NCBI GenBank assembly: GCA_037953745.1
Contig: JBAKBP010007929.1
Coordinates: 31,410-95,409 of the forward strand
Source of the DNA: Lithodes maja
Taxonomy: Eukaryota > Arthropoda > Malacostraca > Decapoda > Lithodidae
Direction: 5' to 3'
DNA length: 64,000 nt
Shown: piece after piece, positions 42,463 through 54,321 of the stretch
Layout: the number at the start of each line of letters is the position of its first letter
Position numbering within the stretch: position 1 is the first letter of the stretch
Notes under the pieces: model-generated
What the model saw: the letters and a program-made list of their open reading frames with translations, nothing else
The model's database searches: none
What the model was told of the DNA's origin: nothing
Made by a program: the position numbers and the translations under genes

Positions 42463-43327
42463 AATAAATTGTAGTTTGACATCTGACCCTTCTGGTGTGG
42501 TGTGACGCTTCTGCATAGTAGCCACGTGCGGGCATGCGCGCGCGTCGGCTGCCCAGCCGTTTAGAAACCGGCTGGCGGCAGCCGGCCGGCCGGCTTTTCC
42601 TTAGTATATATCCTACGACAATGTAACTAATGTCTGGGATATTCTTATGTTGTTTCACAGCTTGTAGCTGCCCTTATTCTTAACCAACGCATCTTAGTAT
42701 ATTTTATTCTCGATAGTTGATTGTTTCATTATAATATATAAGATGTAAGTCTAGTGAGAGTGGGAGGAGACGAGCGGGAGAGAGAGACCGGCTGGGAGAC
42801 GTTGCTTCGCGCGGAGAGTCTAGCTTGGGACGAGCCTGATGTTGCCATATGCATTTGTTGGCAACGTTAGGCTTAGTTTTGACTCACGCACGGGGTAGAC
42901 GATTTTGACCCGGCAACTGTGTTGAGTGTTGCCAAGCCTGGGATGTATTCTGCATGCCTAGGGCGGGGTCCAGACAGATTCAAGACTCAGAGCTCACCTC
43001 ACTGTCGTACCCTTCGGACCCCCTTGATATCTATCCCTCTCCACCCCACTTAGAAACTTTCTCTCTTACTTTGTATACCTTCCTTCCACTACTTCACCAA
43101 TCTATTCAATTATCCCATCCCCTTGATAGACCTTATATCTATTATTGTATTAACGACGAGCCCTCAGATAACTAGATTGGATTTTGGGCCTTATGCAGGA
43201 GATGTAATTGTTAATGAGACCTAGGAAGCTTTTTTGTTGTCTCATATTTGGTGGTTTCATGCTTGCTGGTGTGTTCTTGTGTCAGGTTAGCAGGGGCTAG
43301 ACCGGAGGGGAGGCTTTTTGCGATCCT

Positions 43328-43962
43328 TTAACCTCTGAAGTGCGCATGGGGGTAATTGGAAACGTCCCCCTGTGCTGACGTATTTGAGGTGTTTCCGTCA
43401 CTAAAATATTCATTGTGCCATTAATAGCATTAATACTTATCCATATGCGCCTATTATGGGTTGATTATAAAGGTATTAACCTGAAACAACAATAAAACGA
43501 GTGAAAACAGCGTTTGGATGGTCAAAATCGGAGATATAGCCCGCGAGTTGTATAATGTATGGGTGAGGCAAACTGCTTTCCCGCCAATTTCCCCAAGGCC
43601 ACTGAGACACAGTCGATCGATACTCTCTCTCTCTCTCTTGCACTCGCTTGCCATCAGTGATGACAACACCCTGCTTGCAACTCGCTAATGTTAGCACAAA
43701 AATATACCTTAGAATAAGGGAATAACAGGGAAAATAGGTGATAACTGAAGGATAGGAGGAAAGTGGGGAAGGAGGGGAGGTAGAGGACTGAGATTTTGCA
43801 TGGCCCAGGGGCCAAAAAAAAATAAAAAAATAAAAAAATAAAAATATTTTTTTTTTTTTTTTTCGATGTCAAAAGTTGATTTTTTTTTTCACTCACTCAT
43901 AAGAGTCTCCCCGCAGTCCGCCGGGGGAACTCTTAAGAGTCTCCCCGCAGTTCCCGGGTTAA
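43328..43962. mobile_element. MITE family 1 in solo LTR E
   Basis: It is bounded by TTAA (43328-43331 and 43959-43962). Start TTAACCTCTGAAGTGCGC and end CAGTTCCCGGGTTAA are identical to those of the copy at 19468-20080. It includes poly-A/poly-T-rich stretches at about 43816-43860. Confidence 0.82.
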
Positions 43963-44135
43963 GTAAAGTCTGCTGGTGCGAGTCCTGTGGACCCGCACGA
44001 CTTTACTAGGATACCCGTGGGAGTCTGGGGGCATTTTCTTGTCTGTGTCCCTGTGTGTCTAGTGTTGTGTTGTGTGAGGGCCCTTGTCTAGTCCACTCAG
44101 CACTGCGCTGGCACGTCTTGCTTTTGTTTTAGGGT

Positions 44136-44182
44136 CGCCAGGAGAGAGTCAGATACTTGCGATCTGAGTCTCTCAAGAGAGC
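44136..44182 (+). other. Conserved LTR hairpin (solo LTR E)
   Basis: CGCCAG, lower stem GAGAGA/TCTCTC, G-G mismatch, upper stem TCAGAT/ATCTGA, loop ACTTGCG, then AAGAGAGC. Relative to family D the base pair next to the mismatch changed from C-G to T-A, a compensatory pair, and the A-A mismatch became G-G. Confidence 0.7.
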
Positions 44183-45075
44183 ACCCTTTCAATTAGAGTA
44201 ATTTGGCGCACAGACTTGGGAACGTCCCTAGGCTAGAGCAGGTGGCTCAGCCTGGGTATCCGAAGCCTATATCCTTCCGGCTAGACCTCTGCCGCCTGGC
44301 AGATTGACAGCTAGGGGTTTATTATTTCTGTATGCTTGTTATTGTGCCACAGTTTACCGTTTTTGTGAGCATTGTGAGTCAGGGTGTGGCTTAGAGACTC
44401 TGTCCGAGCAGGCTTGCCTGACTAAGAGTGAGAAGCGCACCTGTATGTGGTTATATTGCGAGTTGCTGCCTTTTTTAATTATACCTATGCCATTATACAC
44501 TGTATGGCCTATCACTAGTATTTATTCCTGCTTATGTGTTAAGAGTTCTCTAAATACATAACGTACTTTCTTTGCTAAGCATCAGATCCTACAGTAGCCG
44601 CATGCAGTTTAGAAACCTGCATCTTGTCTACCTGTACGATGTTTTGAGGACTGTTTGCTTTCACCTTCTTTCATGCAGGGGTGATTAGTTGTATTAATTA
44701 ACATAACGTTAAATGTACTTTTTCTAGTTTGTTATTAAATTGTTTCTGCAATTTAATTCCGTTATCTATCTTTTCCTTGAAGCTTTAAGTCAACTTAATT
44801 GTGTGATCTTTTATATAGCCTGCTTGACTATCAGCAGTCTATAGTGCGTGCACCCTGTAACCGAGTCATAGGATACCTTGTTGTCCAGGCAGGACTCTTG
44901 CCGGTTTAGGGTGGTTTGTTGCCTGGGTTTATAGATAAGGGTTGGATCTAGCGTTTTCCGTTGTTGCTTGTTGCCGCATACCTAGTCCAATAGAAAGAGC
45001 CCAGTGTTTTATATCCCAGGACGTAACAGTGGTCAGTCCCCATAGTATTAGTGAGTTGGGCCTATAATTAGGCCT

Positions 45076-45310
45076 TATAATTAGGGTTGGGTGTGAGAAG
45101 GATCTGCCTTGTGTGGACCAATCAGGTTTCTGCAGACTCCCTTTTTGCGTTTGTTCTTATATATGTAATTTTGAATTGTATGTATGTAGTGTATGCGTGT
45201 AAATGTGTATGTATATGTAATTATATGACTATCTATATGTATTTCTTTATATTTACATAAGTTAGATAAAAGTTTGAAAGGGATCTGCCTTGTGTGGGCC
45301 AAGCGGCTCT
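45076..45310 (+). repeat. Two copies of a LINE 3'-tail unit
   Basis: The phrases gggttgggtgtgagaaggatctgcc and gaaagggatctgccttgtgtgggccaa match the repeated units around 50018-50560 and 52490-53030. They are isolated tail copies of the LINE at 50720. Confidence 0.6.
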
Positions 45311-45449
45311 CCGCATATATAGTTGTGTTCATCGTGTATTACAGCACATATCGTTGTATCATTACTATTATATATTTGTATTAGTTATGGGGAGACTGAC
45401 CGTTTGTTTGGTCTATTAATTAATTTATTCATATATTATCCATATATAT

Positions 45450-45625
45450 AGAGGTAGACCGATAGAGAGGTGGAAGGATGGAGTGAGGAAGTATATGAAC
45501 GAAGGCGGTGCTGGTTGGGGGGAGGGGCGTCGACTGACTGGGGACAGAGGTGCATGGGGGTGGTTCGTTCGTGGCCACCCCTTCCGGGATCACGGCGTCA
45601 GGCAATAGATAGATAGATAGATATA
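45450..45625 (+). pseudogene. LINE C-terminal fragment with (ATAG)n tail
   Basis: The plus strand reads RPIERWKDGVRKYMNEGGAG followed by a TGDRGAWGWFVRGHP-like end and a stop, then atagatagatagata. A GRP..RW.D.v..yM....G motif followed by an R/W-rich end is the usual C-terminus of RTE- or R1-type LINE RTs. It is only the last 50 or so codons. Confidence 0.5.
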
Positions 45626-45629
45626 TTTC

Positions 45630-46070
45630 TTTTAGTTTCCTCCCTAGACCTCCATCAAGCTTAGAAGAAAAAAACCTAGACCCCCCTTTCAAGATAAATT
45701 TGTACATTTTTCGGTAGAAAAATGTCCCGGCCGAAGACCGATTCCTCTTAAAATTGCAGGCTCGCTATCGCTCGCTAGGAAAAAATTGACACCTAAATTG
45801 CTTGAAAGGTCTTAAAATTGACAACGAAATGGGGCGAAAGGTGTTATAATCGCCAAACTAATGGGCCGAACGTCTTATAATCTCAAAACTAGTGGGGCTA
45901 AGCATTAGGGAGAAAGGGGTCCAGAAAAACGGTCTGCCTCCCCTTAACTGTGTTGGGCGTATCATGTTATAGTTTCATATTGGTTATTCTGTATACGGTC
46001 ATACTAATTATTATGCTTTGCATTGTATTGATTTGTTTTTTTCTAAAGTTCATTGATTTGCATACAATTT
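45630..46070. other. Unassigned sequence inside the Penelope-like element
   Basis: It contains short internal echoes (gtcttaaaattgaca, gtgttataatcgcc, gtcttataatctc) between 45810 and 45890, but no frame or known motif. Confidence 0.35.
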
Positions 46071-46380
46071 TATATATGATTAGATTAGATTGTATTGTTA
46101 GGCATATTTCAATGTATATGCATATCTGTATAATTATATATAATTTGTAAGACATTTATTTTGTACGTAAAATAAGTATGTTCCTAAAAATGTGGCAATA
46201 GGCAGTAGGATGGTAACACTTTTTGTATTTATATGCTAGTTAGCAACTCACACATTATTTAGGACGGGTATTTAAGTCTCACTCTCCACCTGTTTTCTTG
46301 TATTACCCTGAAGATGTCTTGAGAGAATAAACGAAAGCTTGGTGTTCCATTGTTTCAATATTCCTAGCGAGTTTTACTAC

Positions 46381-46470
46381 ATAATTTGATCACACGTATT
46401 TGTGATTTAACCTCCACATATATATATATATATATATATACCGGTATATATATATATATATATATATTTA

Positions 46471-46518
<48 letters not shown>

Positions 46519-47804
46519 TGTATGTTAAGCGTATGCTACTATGAATGAGTGTCAATGTGGGTGTTTGTACCCTCCTTATCTCGCGGTCAAAAGAGCCTCG
46601 AAAAATGAAGTCTGATAATATTTTCCCAGCTGGGCATTTTGCCACGAATCACAATGTACAGTTGGAGAAATTGTTTTGCTAGCTTGTATTCGTTTCTCTC
46701 ATTTCCCGATATTAATGTTAAATTTGTTTTACCAAGAAAAAACATTTAACTTTGACACATTTATATATATACATTCCCAGTATTCGTAAACATTTGTCAC
46801 CCACTGAATATGTTGGCTGGCCTGGGTACTGGTGAGGAGAGGGTGTCAGATTTCACGGAGATAAGCTGGCGACACATGCAAACAGAATCGCACCCAGACT
46901 TTGGGTCAAGTTGACACACAGGGTTTGTGACCCTAGTTGGGATGTCTGACGTAAAATAATGTATGAAAGGATTTGTGTATGAATAAATAATTATATTTTT
47001 TGATATGACCGTGTAACAGCGCATATTGAGCGACTGTACACTCTAGGGTAACTCATATAATCACTTGTATAACTCACACCCATATAACAGTTTTTCACTT
47101 ACTTAAATATACTACTGTACATTCAAATTGGGCATGATCTCCCCTATAGAAGATCACCCCCACCTATAAAGGCCTTGGTACAATTTTTGCAAGCTAAGCA
47201 GGGGTTCTCACGCCCCCTTCAGAGAATTGCAGCAATACCAAGATGATTGCTGGCAACTAGTAACGTGTCACTCCCAACTGATAAAGCAGGCGCGCCCCTT
47301 GGTCACTCAGTAGCAGATCAGACAGCCCCATGGAAGGTCGAACCCTTGACAGGTTGAGGTAAATTATACAGTGACGTATACAGTGACAAGTGCGATACGG
47401 TTGCGATATTAGTGTGTGTACCGTTTATCTATTTTCGCTTTTCTTAATTCATCTATTTCTTACAGGAAGGAATACAGATTACAGGAATAATAGCTCAATC
47501 TAGTTGTTGACCAGCTTACTGCTTTTAATTAGGTAGATACTTCCCTGATGGGCATTACAGTATCTACACAGACCTTATAACTATTTACAAGCCGCATAGT
47601 CTATATTTCTGTTAATAAAACTTTATAGAAAAGCCACCAGTGTCTTTGCTTCAAATCAATTACCTCTACGATTTACCTTTCAACATGTTTTTACAGTGAT
47701 AACCTGGACTACAAACATTACAAGGAAAATCAAGGTAAGAGGCAAAAAGGTATCAAAACAGTTTAATCCCGGATACAACCGTTCCTTTTCTCTTTTTCAC
47801 ACAG
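46381..47804 (+). repeat. Intron 3 of the MADF pseudogene, right part, with (TA)n
   Basis: The TA array lies at about 46416-46517, then AT-rich unique sequence with no frame. It ends with a pyrimidine-rich tract and acceptor ttcacacag at 47804. Confidence 0.5.
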
Positions 47805-48158
47805 GTGTTGAGGGGTAGGGTGTCTCGAATGGTGGACCTTGAGGCACAGGTAGAAAAACTTACAAAGAAGAAGACACCACTGGAGGAGGAGGTTGAGTCA
47901 TTTGGGGTGTTCATGATGAACACCCTCATGGCCCTTGACCGCAAAGTAACAATGAAATTCATAAGCAATGCCCTGGACATGCTCGGTAATATCCAAAAGG
48001 AAAACATAGCACTGGAAATTGCTGAATCTAATGAACCAACTGCAAATAATCCTGCAATGCAACCTCCTCCTCCAGCGCAATGTCAGATCCATCATACTCC
48101 GGTGCAAGCAGCACCGACGACCGCACCTGCCCAGGTACCGCCCGCATATGGAAAATAA
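47805..48158 (+). pseudogene. Harbinger-associated MADF protein, exon 4 (terminal)
   Basis: Open from the splice acceptor at 47804 to a TAA at 48156-48158. It encodes a coiled-coil-like stretch (MVDLEAQVEKLTKKKTPLEE, then FGVFMMNTLMALDRKV) and a Pro/Ala/Gln-rich tail (PPPPAQCQ, PTTAPAQVPP). Insect and crustacean MADF-type Harbinger partner proteins often end in such an oligomerisation region; that is inference. It follows exon 3 after a 14.7-kb intron made mostly of insertions. Confidence 0.55.
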
Positions 48159-48241
48159 TAAAAGAAATATGACCGAAATCCTCATGCGATAACCAAAGTG
48201 TATAATTATGATGGGAATTCAAATAATACAATGCAAAAAAT

Positions 48242-48271
48242 AAATATATATACATAGGTAAATATGTCTAC

Positions 48272-48357
<86 letters not shown>

Positions 48358-48374
48358 ACATATATATATATAGG

Positions 48375-48461
<87 letters not shown>

Positions 48462-48478
48462 GTATATACTGTATAATT
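48242..48478. repeat. (TA)n microsatellite array
   Basis: Near-continuous TA with small interruptions (tgtataca, taggcaat, taggctat). Open frames here are IYIYIY artefacts. Confidence 0.9.
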
Positions 48479-48494
48479 ATATACTATCAATTTA

Positions 48495-48783
48495 TGTATG
48501 TGGATGTTGGAGCCCACGGGTGTTCATCGGATGGTGGTGTGTTCCTTGACACGCCACTTCGTACTGCACTCGAGGAGGGGCGTGCGGGACTTCCCGAGGC
48601 TGAACCTCTACCTGGTGGGGATGAGCCTGTCCCATACTTCATTGTCAGCGACGATGCCTTCGGGCTTCGCACCTGGCTACTAAAACCCTTCCCTCACCGC
48701 AAAGTGACACGAGAAGAGCGAATCTTCAATTACTGCCTCTCAAGAGCTCGGCGAGTGGTTGAGAATGCGTTCGGGATCATGCC
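48495..48783 (+). pseudogene. PIF/Harbinger DDE transposase, C-terminal exon
   Basis: The frame reads YVDVGAHGCSSDGGVF (catalytic Asp in the DVGA motif). About 45 residues later it has GGDEPVPYFIVSDDAFGLRT (second Asp in the D.AF motif), then REERIFNYCLSRARRVVENA (catalytic Glu in the ..R..vEn.FG motif). This is the HARBI1-type DDE nuclease core. The upstream part of the transposase is missing or lies beyond the TA array, and the end is cut by an ATT/poly-T tract at 48783 right after the FGI motif. It is on the same strand as the MADF gene, so the two are taken as the two proteins of one old Harbinger element. Confidence 0.78.
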
Positions 48784-48835
48784 ATTATTATTATTATTAT
48801 TATTATTATTTTTTTTTTTTTTTTTTTTTTTTTAT
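48784..48835. repeat. (ATT)n and poly-T tract
   Basis: Simple repeat at the point where the transposase frame is lost. Confidence 0.85.
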
Positions 48836-49660
<825 letters not shown>

Positions 49661-49661
49661 C

Positions 49662-49692
<31 letters not shown>

Positions 49693-49726
49693 AATAATGA
49701 TAATAATAATAATAATAATAATAATT
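49661..49726. repeat. (TAA)n tract
   Basis: TAA/AAT repeat that mirrors the (ATT)n at 48784 on the other side of the foldback. Confidence 0.8.
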
Positions 49727-49884
49727 AAAGTTGCAAGCAACGTTGTCCGGGGTTCGAGGGGTTTTGCAAGCAGGGTATTGTGTTGGATACAAAAGTTGTG
49801 TCACAGATATCAAAAGATCATTTAACTTATCGGGCATGGAGAAACTACAAAAGGAACAGATTGTGCAAACAAATAAGAACGAGA

Positions 49885-50719
49885 GAGGGAGAGATTGCCT
49901 GTATAAGGGATCTGCCTCTATTCATTTAGTAACAGTGTTGTAGATATGTGGAATAGGCTACCGAGTGCTATAATGGGATCAAGAACAATAGAGCTTCAAC
50001 TTGAAATTAGATAGAACGAGATGGGTTGGGTGTGAAAGGGATCTGCCATTTGTAGGTCAATCGGCTCTCTGCAGACTACCGTTTTCTTATTTTGTTTATG
50101 TTCTCATTTGTGAGGGTGAGAGAGTATGGCAAGAGAGAATAGGATGTCATAAACGTAAGGAAGATAGCGATAAATATGAGAGAGAGAGAGAGAGAGCGCG
50201 GGATGGGTTGGGTGTGAAAGGGATCTGACATGTGTGGGCCAATCGGCTCTCTGCAAACTCCGGTTTTCTTATGTTCTCATTTGTGAGAGAGAGAGAGAGA
50301 GAGACTAGGATGTCAGAAATGTAAGGAAGACAGAGATAAATGAGAGAGAGTTGTTATGAGATGGTTTGGGTGTGAAAAGGATCTGTCTTGTGTGGGCCAA
50401 TTGGCTCTCTACAGACTCCTATTTTCCTATGTTCCTATTTCTTACAATTGTGTTTTGGTTGCAGGTATATAATAACATGGATGTATAGTAAGTAGTGTAA
50501 ATAACAGGTAACGTTTATGAGAGGGGTTGGGTGTGAAAGGGATCTACCTTATGTAGGCCACTTGGCTCTCTGCAGACTCCCATTTTCATCTTGGTTGCAT
50601 GTGTGAGGGATCTGCCTCATTTGTACTGGTGTGCAAAACAAACAAGAACGAGAGAGAAAGAGATTGGCTGTGTAAAGGATCTGCCTCTATTCGCTTGGTA
50701 AAAGAGTTATAGATACTGT
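49885..50719 (+). repeat. Tandem copies of LINE 3'-tail unit (5' array)
   Basis: Repeated units of roughly 130-200 bp share gggttgggtgtgaaagggat, ctgcc..tgtgggccaatcgg and ctctctgcagactccc (about 50022, 50206, 50367, 50524). Some carry the preceding codons MWNRLPS.IVGSR-type, which are the C-terminal residues of this LINE's RT (about 49945-50015). GA microsatellites lie between them. They look like repeated 3' tails of the LINE at 50720. Confidence 0.65.
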
Positions 50720-52367
50720 ATGGCACCGGCACTAAAACTAATAGAGTTTTCCCATGCTAGAATAAGAAGGGCTATAGAAAAAATGAACAGAAGTAAGTCA
50801 CCGGGACCGGATGGGATACACCCAAGAATCATAAAGGAAGGAGGTGAGATGTTAGTAGAGCCATTGAAAATGTTATTTGAGGTATCGTTTAATACAGGAC
50901 AAATCCCGATGGACTGGAGAGAAGCGAACATAACAGCTATATTTAAGAAGGGAAAGAGAAATGACCCAGGGAATTATAGACCAGTCAGTTTGACAAGTGT
51001 TGTGTGTAAACTAATGGAAACGGTAATTAGAGAAGGAATAATGGAGTATATGAAGTCAAACCAACTTTTCAGTGGGAGACAGTTCGGATTCTTGCCGGGG
51101 AGGTCGACGGTACTACAGCTAATTAAGGTGGTAGATAATTGGATGCAAATTCTAGAAGATGGTCATGTAATAGACGTGGTATATTGCGATTTTATGAAGG
51201 CTTTCGATAAGGTCCCACATAAAAGGTTAATAGAGAAAGTTAGAAGCTATAATATAGGGGAGAAATGTGTGAAATAGATATAAGCCTTCCTGAAAGATCG
51301 GAGACAGAGGGTACTGGTGAATGGAATAGGCTCGGGGTGGAGGGAAATTACAAGTGGGGTACCTCAGGGATCTGTGTTGGGACCACTGCTGTTCGTTATA
51401 TTTATCAACGACTTACCTGAAGTAATAACTAATGGAAGTGAGGTATACCTGTATGCGGATGACACTAAGCTGTATAGAAGAGTGAGGAGTAAGGAAGATG
51501 TGGGTTTGCTTCAAGGAGATGTGGAGGGCATGAAGGGATGGTCTGAGCATTGGTTAATGCCTTTTCATCCAAAAAAATGCAAGTACATGCGGATTGGGAC
51601 AAGCAAGATAGACAAGGTAGGATACAGTATGTATGAAGCGATGGAGGAAGTGAATGCAGAAAAGGATATAGGAGTAGTGATAGACAATAAGTTCAATTTC
51701 TCAGAACATTTAGCGGAAAAGATAAACAAAGCCAATAGAATTGTAGGGCTGATAAGGAGGACATTTGTGTCACTTGACGAAGAAATCTTCAGGAATCTCT
51801 ATAGAGCGCTGGTTAGGCCGCACCTGGAACATGCGAACCAGGTGTGGGCTCCATATATGGTAAAGGATATAGAAGCAGAGGAGAGCTAGCAAGCTGGTAC
51901 CAACGTTGAAGAATGCGGGCTATGAGCAGAGGTTGAGGACACTGGGGCTTCCGACACTGGCATATAGGAGAAAGAGAGGGGATATGATAGAGACTTTTAA
52001 GATAGTGTCAGGAAAGTACGATGAGGATGTGTGTGAAGGTATCTTCTTGATGCGGGAGGAACAAGAACGAGAGGACACTCTAAGAAAATTTACAAAGAAA
52101 GAAATAGGTTTGAGAAGGCAAAGAACTCATTTTGTGATAAGAGTGGTAAATGAGTGGAATGCACTGCCCCAGTATGTAGTCGATTCCGAATCAATAAGGG
52201 AGTTTGAAAGTAATCTTGATAAAGCATGGGGAAGACCAGATTTGAAGTTTGATTATAAAACAAAAATACAGAATAGTAAAAATGTTGCGTCTGCTACCGC
52301 CGCCGCCAACACCGTGAACGACCGCAGCAGTGCAAGTACTGGTACTGAGCTGGATACACAGGCCTAG
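50720..52367 (+). pseudogene. CR1/L2-like LINE reverse transcriptase and C-terminal domain
   Basis: RT motifs in order: NRSKSPGPDGIHPRIIKEGG, NITAIFKKGKRNDPGNYRPV, DVVYCDFMKAFDKVPHKRL (first catalytic Asp), SGVPQGSVLGPLLFVIFIND, VYLYADDTKLYR (active site), then NKANRIVGLIRRTF and LVRPHLEHANQVWAPY. After a frame change come LPTLAYRRKRGDMIETFKIV and VVNEWNALPQYVV. Two in-frame stops lie together near 51274-51282 and a short deletion shifts the frame near 51880. No endonuclease is seen upstream, so the copy is 5'-truncated. The C-terminus carries a low-complexity Ala/Ser/Thr end. Confidence 0.8.
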
Positions 52368-53040
52368 TTTGCCTTTTTCCAGAGGATCTACTGTAAGAAA
52401 CTGTAAGAAAGTATGTGGAATAATCTACCAAGTGCTATAGTGGGGTCAATAACAATAGAGCTTCAACATAAAATTTGATAGGACGAGATGGGTTGGGCGT
52501 GAAAGGGATCTGCCGTGTGTGGGCCAATTGGCTATCTGCAGACTCCCATTTTCATCTTGGTAGCATGTGTAAGGGATCTGCCTCATTTGTACCAGTGTGC
52601 AAATAAGAGAGAGAGAGAGAGAGAGATTGGCTGTGTAAGGGATAGATCTGCCTCTCTTGTAACAGAGTCGTAGATATGTGAAATAGGCTACCTAGTGCTA
52701 TAGTGGGTTCAAGAACAATAAAGAATTTCAAGATAAAATCAGATAGACATATGGACAAAATGGGTTGGATGTGAAAGGGATCTGCCTTTTGTGGGCCACT
52801 TGTCTGCAGATTCCCATGTTCATCTTAGTTGCATGTGTAAGGGATCTGCTTCATTTGTACCGATGTGCAAGCAAACGAGCGACAGAGAGAAACTGGGTGT
52901 GTAAGGGATCTGCCTCTATTCGTTTAGTAACAGAGTTGTAGATGTGTGGAATAGGCTACCAAGTCCTATAGTGGGATCAAGAAAAATAGAGTTCAACATA
53001 AAATTAGATAGGACAAGATGGGTTGGGTGTGAAAGACTGC
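52368..53040 (+). repeat. Tandem copies of LINE 3'-tail unit (3' array)
   Basis: At least three further tail units (about 52405-52545, 52670-52830, 52905-53035), each with gtggaata.gctacc.agt, then ataggacgagatgggttggg and ggatctgcc. The arrays on both sides of one RT are unusual for a single LINE insertion. Confidence 0.65.
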
Positions 53041-53559
53041 CACGGGTGTGTCTGGCCACCATTTACAATACCTCTGCAGATGGGACCAAGAGAATCACCT
53101 CTACAGTACCTCACTTGAGGAGTGGAAATAATAGAAAAGGAATTAGGAGGAACAATATTGCAGCATGGCCTGCAATATAGAAAAAGTCAAGAAGAGTGAA
53201 TCAAAGAAAAACATTTATCATGCAGCCATGCAAGCCTTTTATATAAAGAGTATAATCTTAAAATATAGAGAACAACCTGGTACATGTATTATTAGGGTAA
53301 GTGTTTTTATAGAATAATGATTGCCTTCACAATAAGGAAAAAATTGAAATTCCCATACTACTATTCTGAGATAGGTCAAATTGAGTTCAAATTATCATCC
53401 AAATATAGCCTGACTGAAATTGAGGGAAGGTATGCAAACACGGGTAATACCTTCCACTGGCTCAGCTTTTAGTGGGTAGAGAACAGTGTTGGCTATACTT
53501 TTCTATAGGACAAACCTGTCCCTATATACAGACCTATTTCATATGGACTTAATTATTTT
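53041..53559. other. Unassigned sequence
   Basis: AT-rich with no convincing frame. It may be part of the decayed element whose end is recognised at about 53640-53830. Confidence 0.35.
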
Positions 53560-53830
53560 AGAGTAAATTTAAGTAATTTGCTAAATGAACTAGACAAATA
53601 CCGGTACTCAATTAGTTGCATTGTGAACACATCCAAACTAACTCTTCTATTGCAAATTTAATGGAAAAGCGTGGATACTCTCAACATGTAACACAACCAA
53701 CAACTGAAAATGGCACCCTAATTGATCATGTTTATGCTAAGAGATGAGGAAATATGAAGGTGAAAGTTATTCCCACATATTACAGTTATCATAGTGAATT
53801 TCCATTGAAATTTGAATGCCCCTTTTTGTA
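53560..53830 (+). pseudogene. Possible helentron-type endonuclease C-terminus
   Basis: One frame reads LMEKRGYSQHVTQPTTENGT followed by LIDHVYAKR, a stop, and VKVIPTYYSYHSEFPLKF. The pattern l...Gy.Q.V..PT...gtliDhvY....v.v.p.YYS.H resembles the endonuclease tail of helentrons (Helitron-related elements with an APE-type endonuclease). Stops and a lost start show decay. An endonuclease of another element type cannot be excluded. Confidence 0.4.
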
Positions 53831-54321
53831 TGTTTTTCCCCTTCTATTCTTATTCTGTCTAATTCGGTTGTCTTCCGGACGGCCTATATCATATGCCACC
53901 CTGGCCTGGCTAGTTTATTGGCTCCTGACTTTATTTGTGTCTATGGTCTCTGGTGCGGTCAAGCTGACTCGATTCCCCTCAGTGGTGTATTATGTGTGTA
54001 TCTCTGTGTGATTTATTTCTTCCTTAGACCTGATTTATCATTCTTCGCCCTTGATCACTTCTTAATTGGTGCTGCAGTGTAGCAGTTCTTGACTCACCCT
54101 TCGGCCCTACCCTATAAGAGGAACTCTTGTGCGGCTGAATTGGTGAAATGGTGAGAAATGTCTGCGTATCTTCACCTTCCTAGATTTGTTCACCTCTTGC
54201 CTTTCCCTACCTATCATATCTTGATTGGTTGTCCATCTTGATCTAATCCTTCAGGCCAGCCCTATAAGAGTTTTTTTGGGGAACTCAGTGGTCTGGTTAA
54301 ACTATTTTAATAAATATAATT

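Larger units (their letters stand above)
42501..45028 (+). mobile_element. Solo LTR of family E with nested MITE
   Basis: It runs from TGTGACGCTTC to CCAGGACGTAACA with the 4-bp duplication GTGG on both sides (42497-42500 and 45029-45032). Subtracting the MITE gives an LTR of about 1.9 kb. The shared hairpin is at 44136-44182. The short cysteine-rich frame at 44304-44561 is inside LTR sequence and is not called as a gene. Confidence 0.85.
41263..46380 (+). mobile_element. Penelope-like element with inverted terminal repeats, split by solo LTR E
   Basis: The left terminus 41263-41576 and right terminus 46071-46380 are about 310-bp inverted copies of each other (for example gtagtaaaactcgctagg and its complement at the far end). 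Inverted or direct pseudo-LTRs are usual for Penelope-like elements. Between them lie the C-terminal part of the ORF with a GIY-YIG domain, a later solo LTR, and some LINE-tail debris. The RT domain itself is absent, so this copy is truncated internally. Confidence 0.75.

Noticed and set aside
47137..47230. 5S rRNA-like words (gctaagcagggg)
   Set aside because: Only a short match; the rest does not fit 5S.
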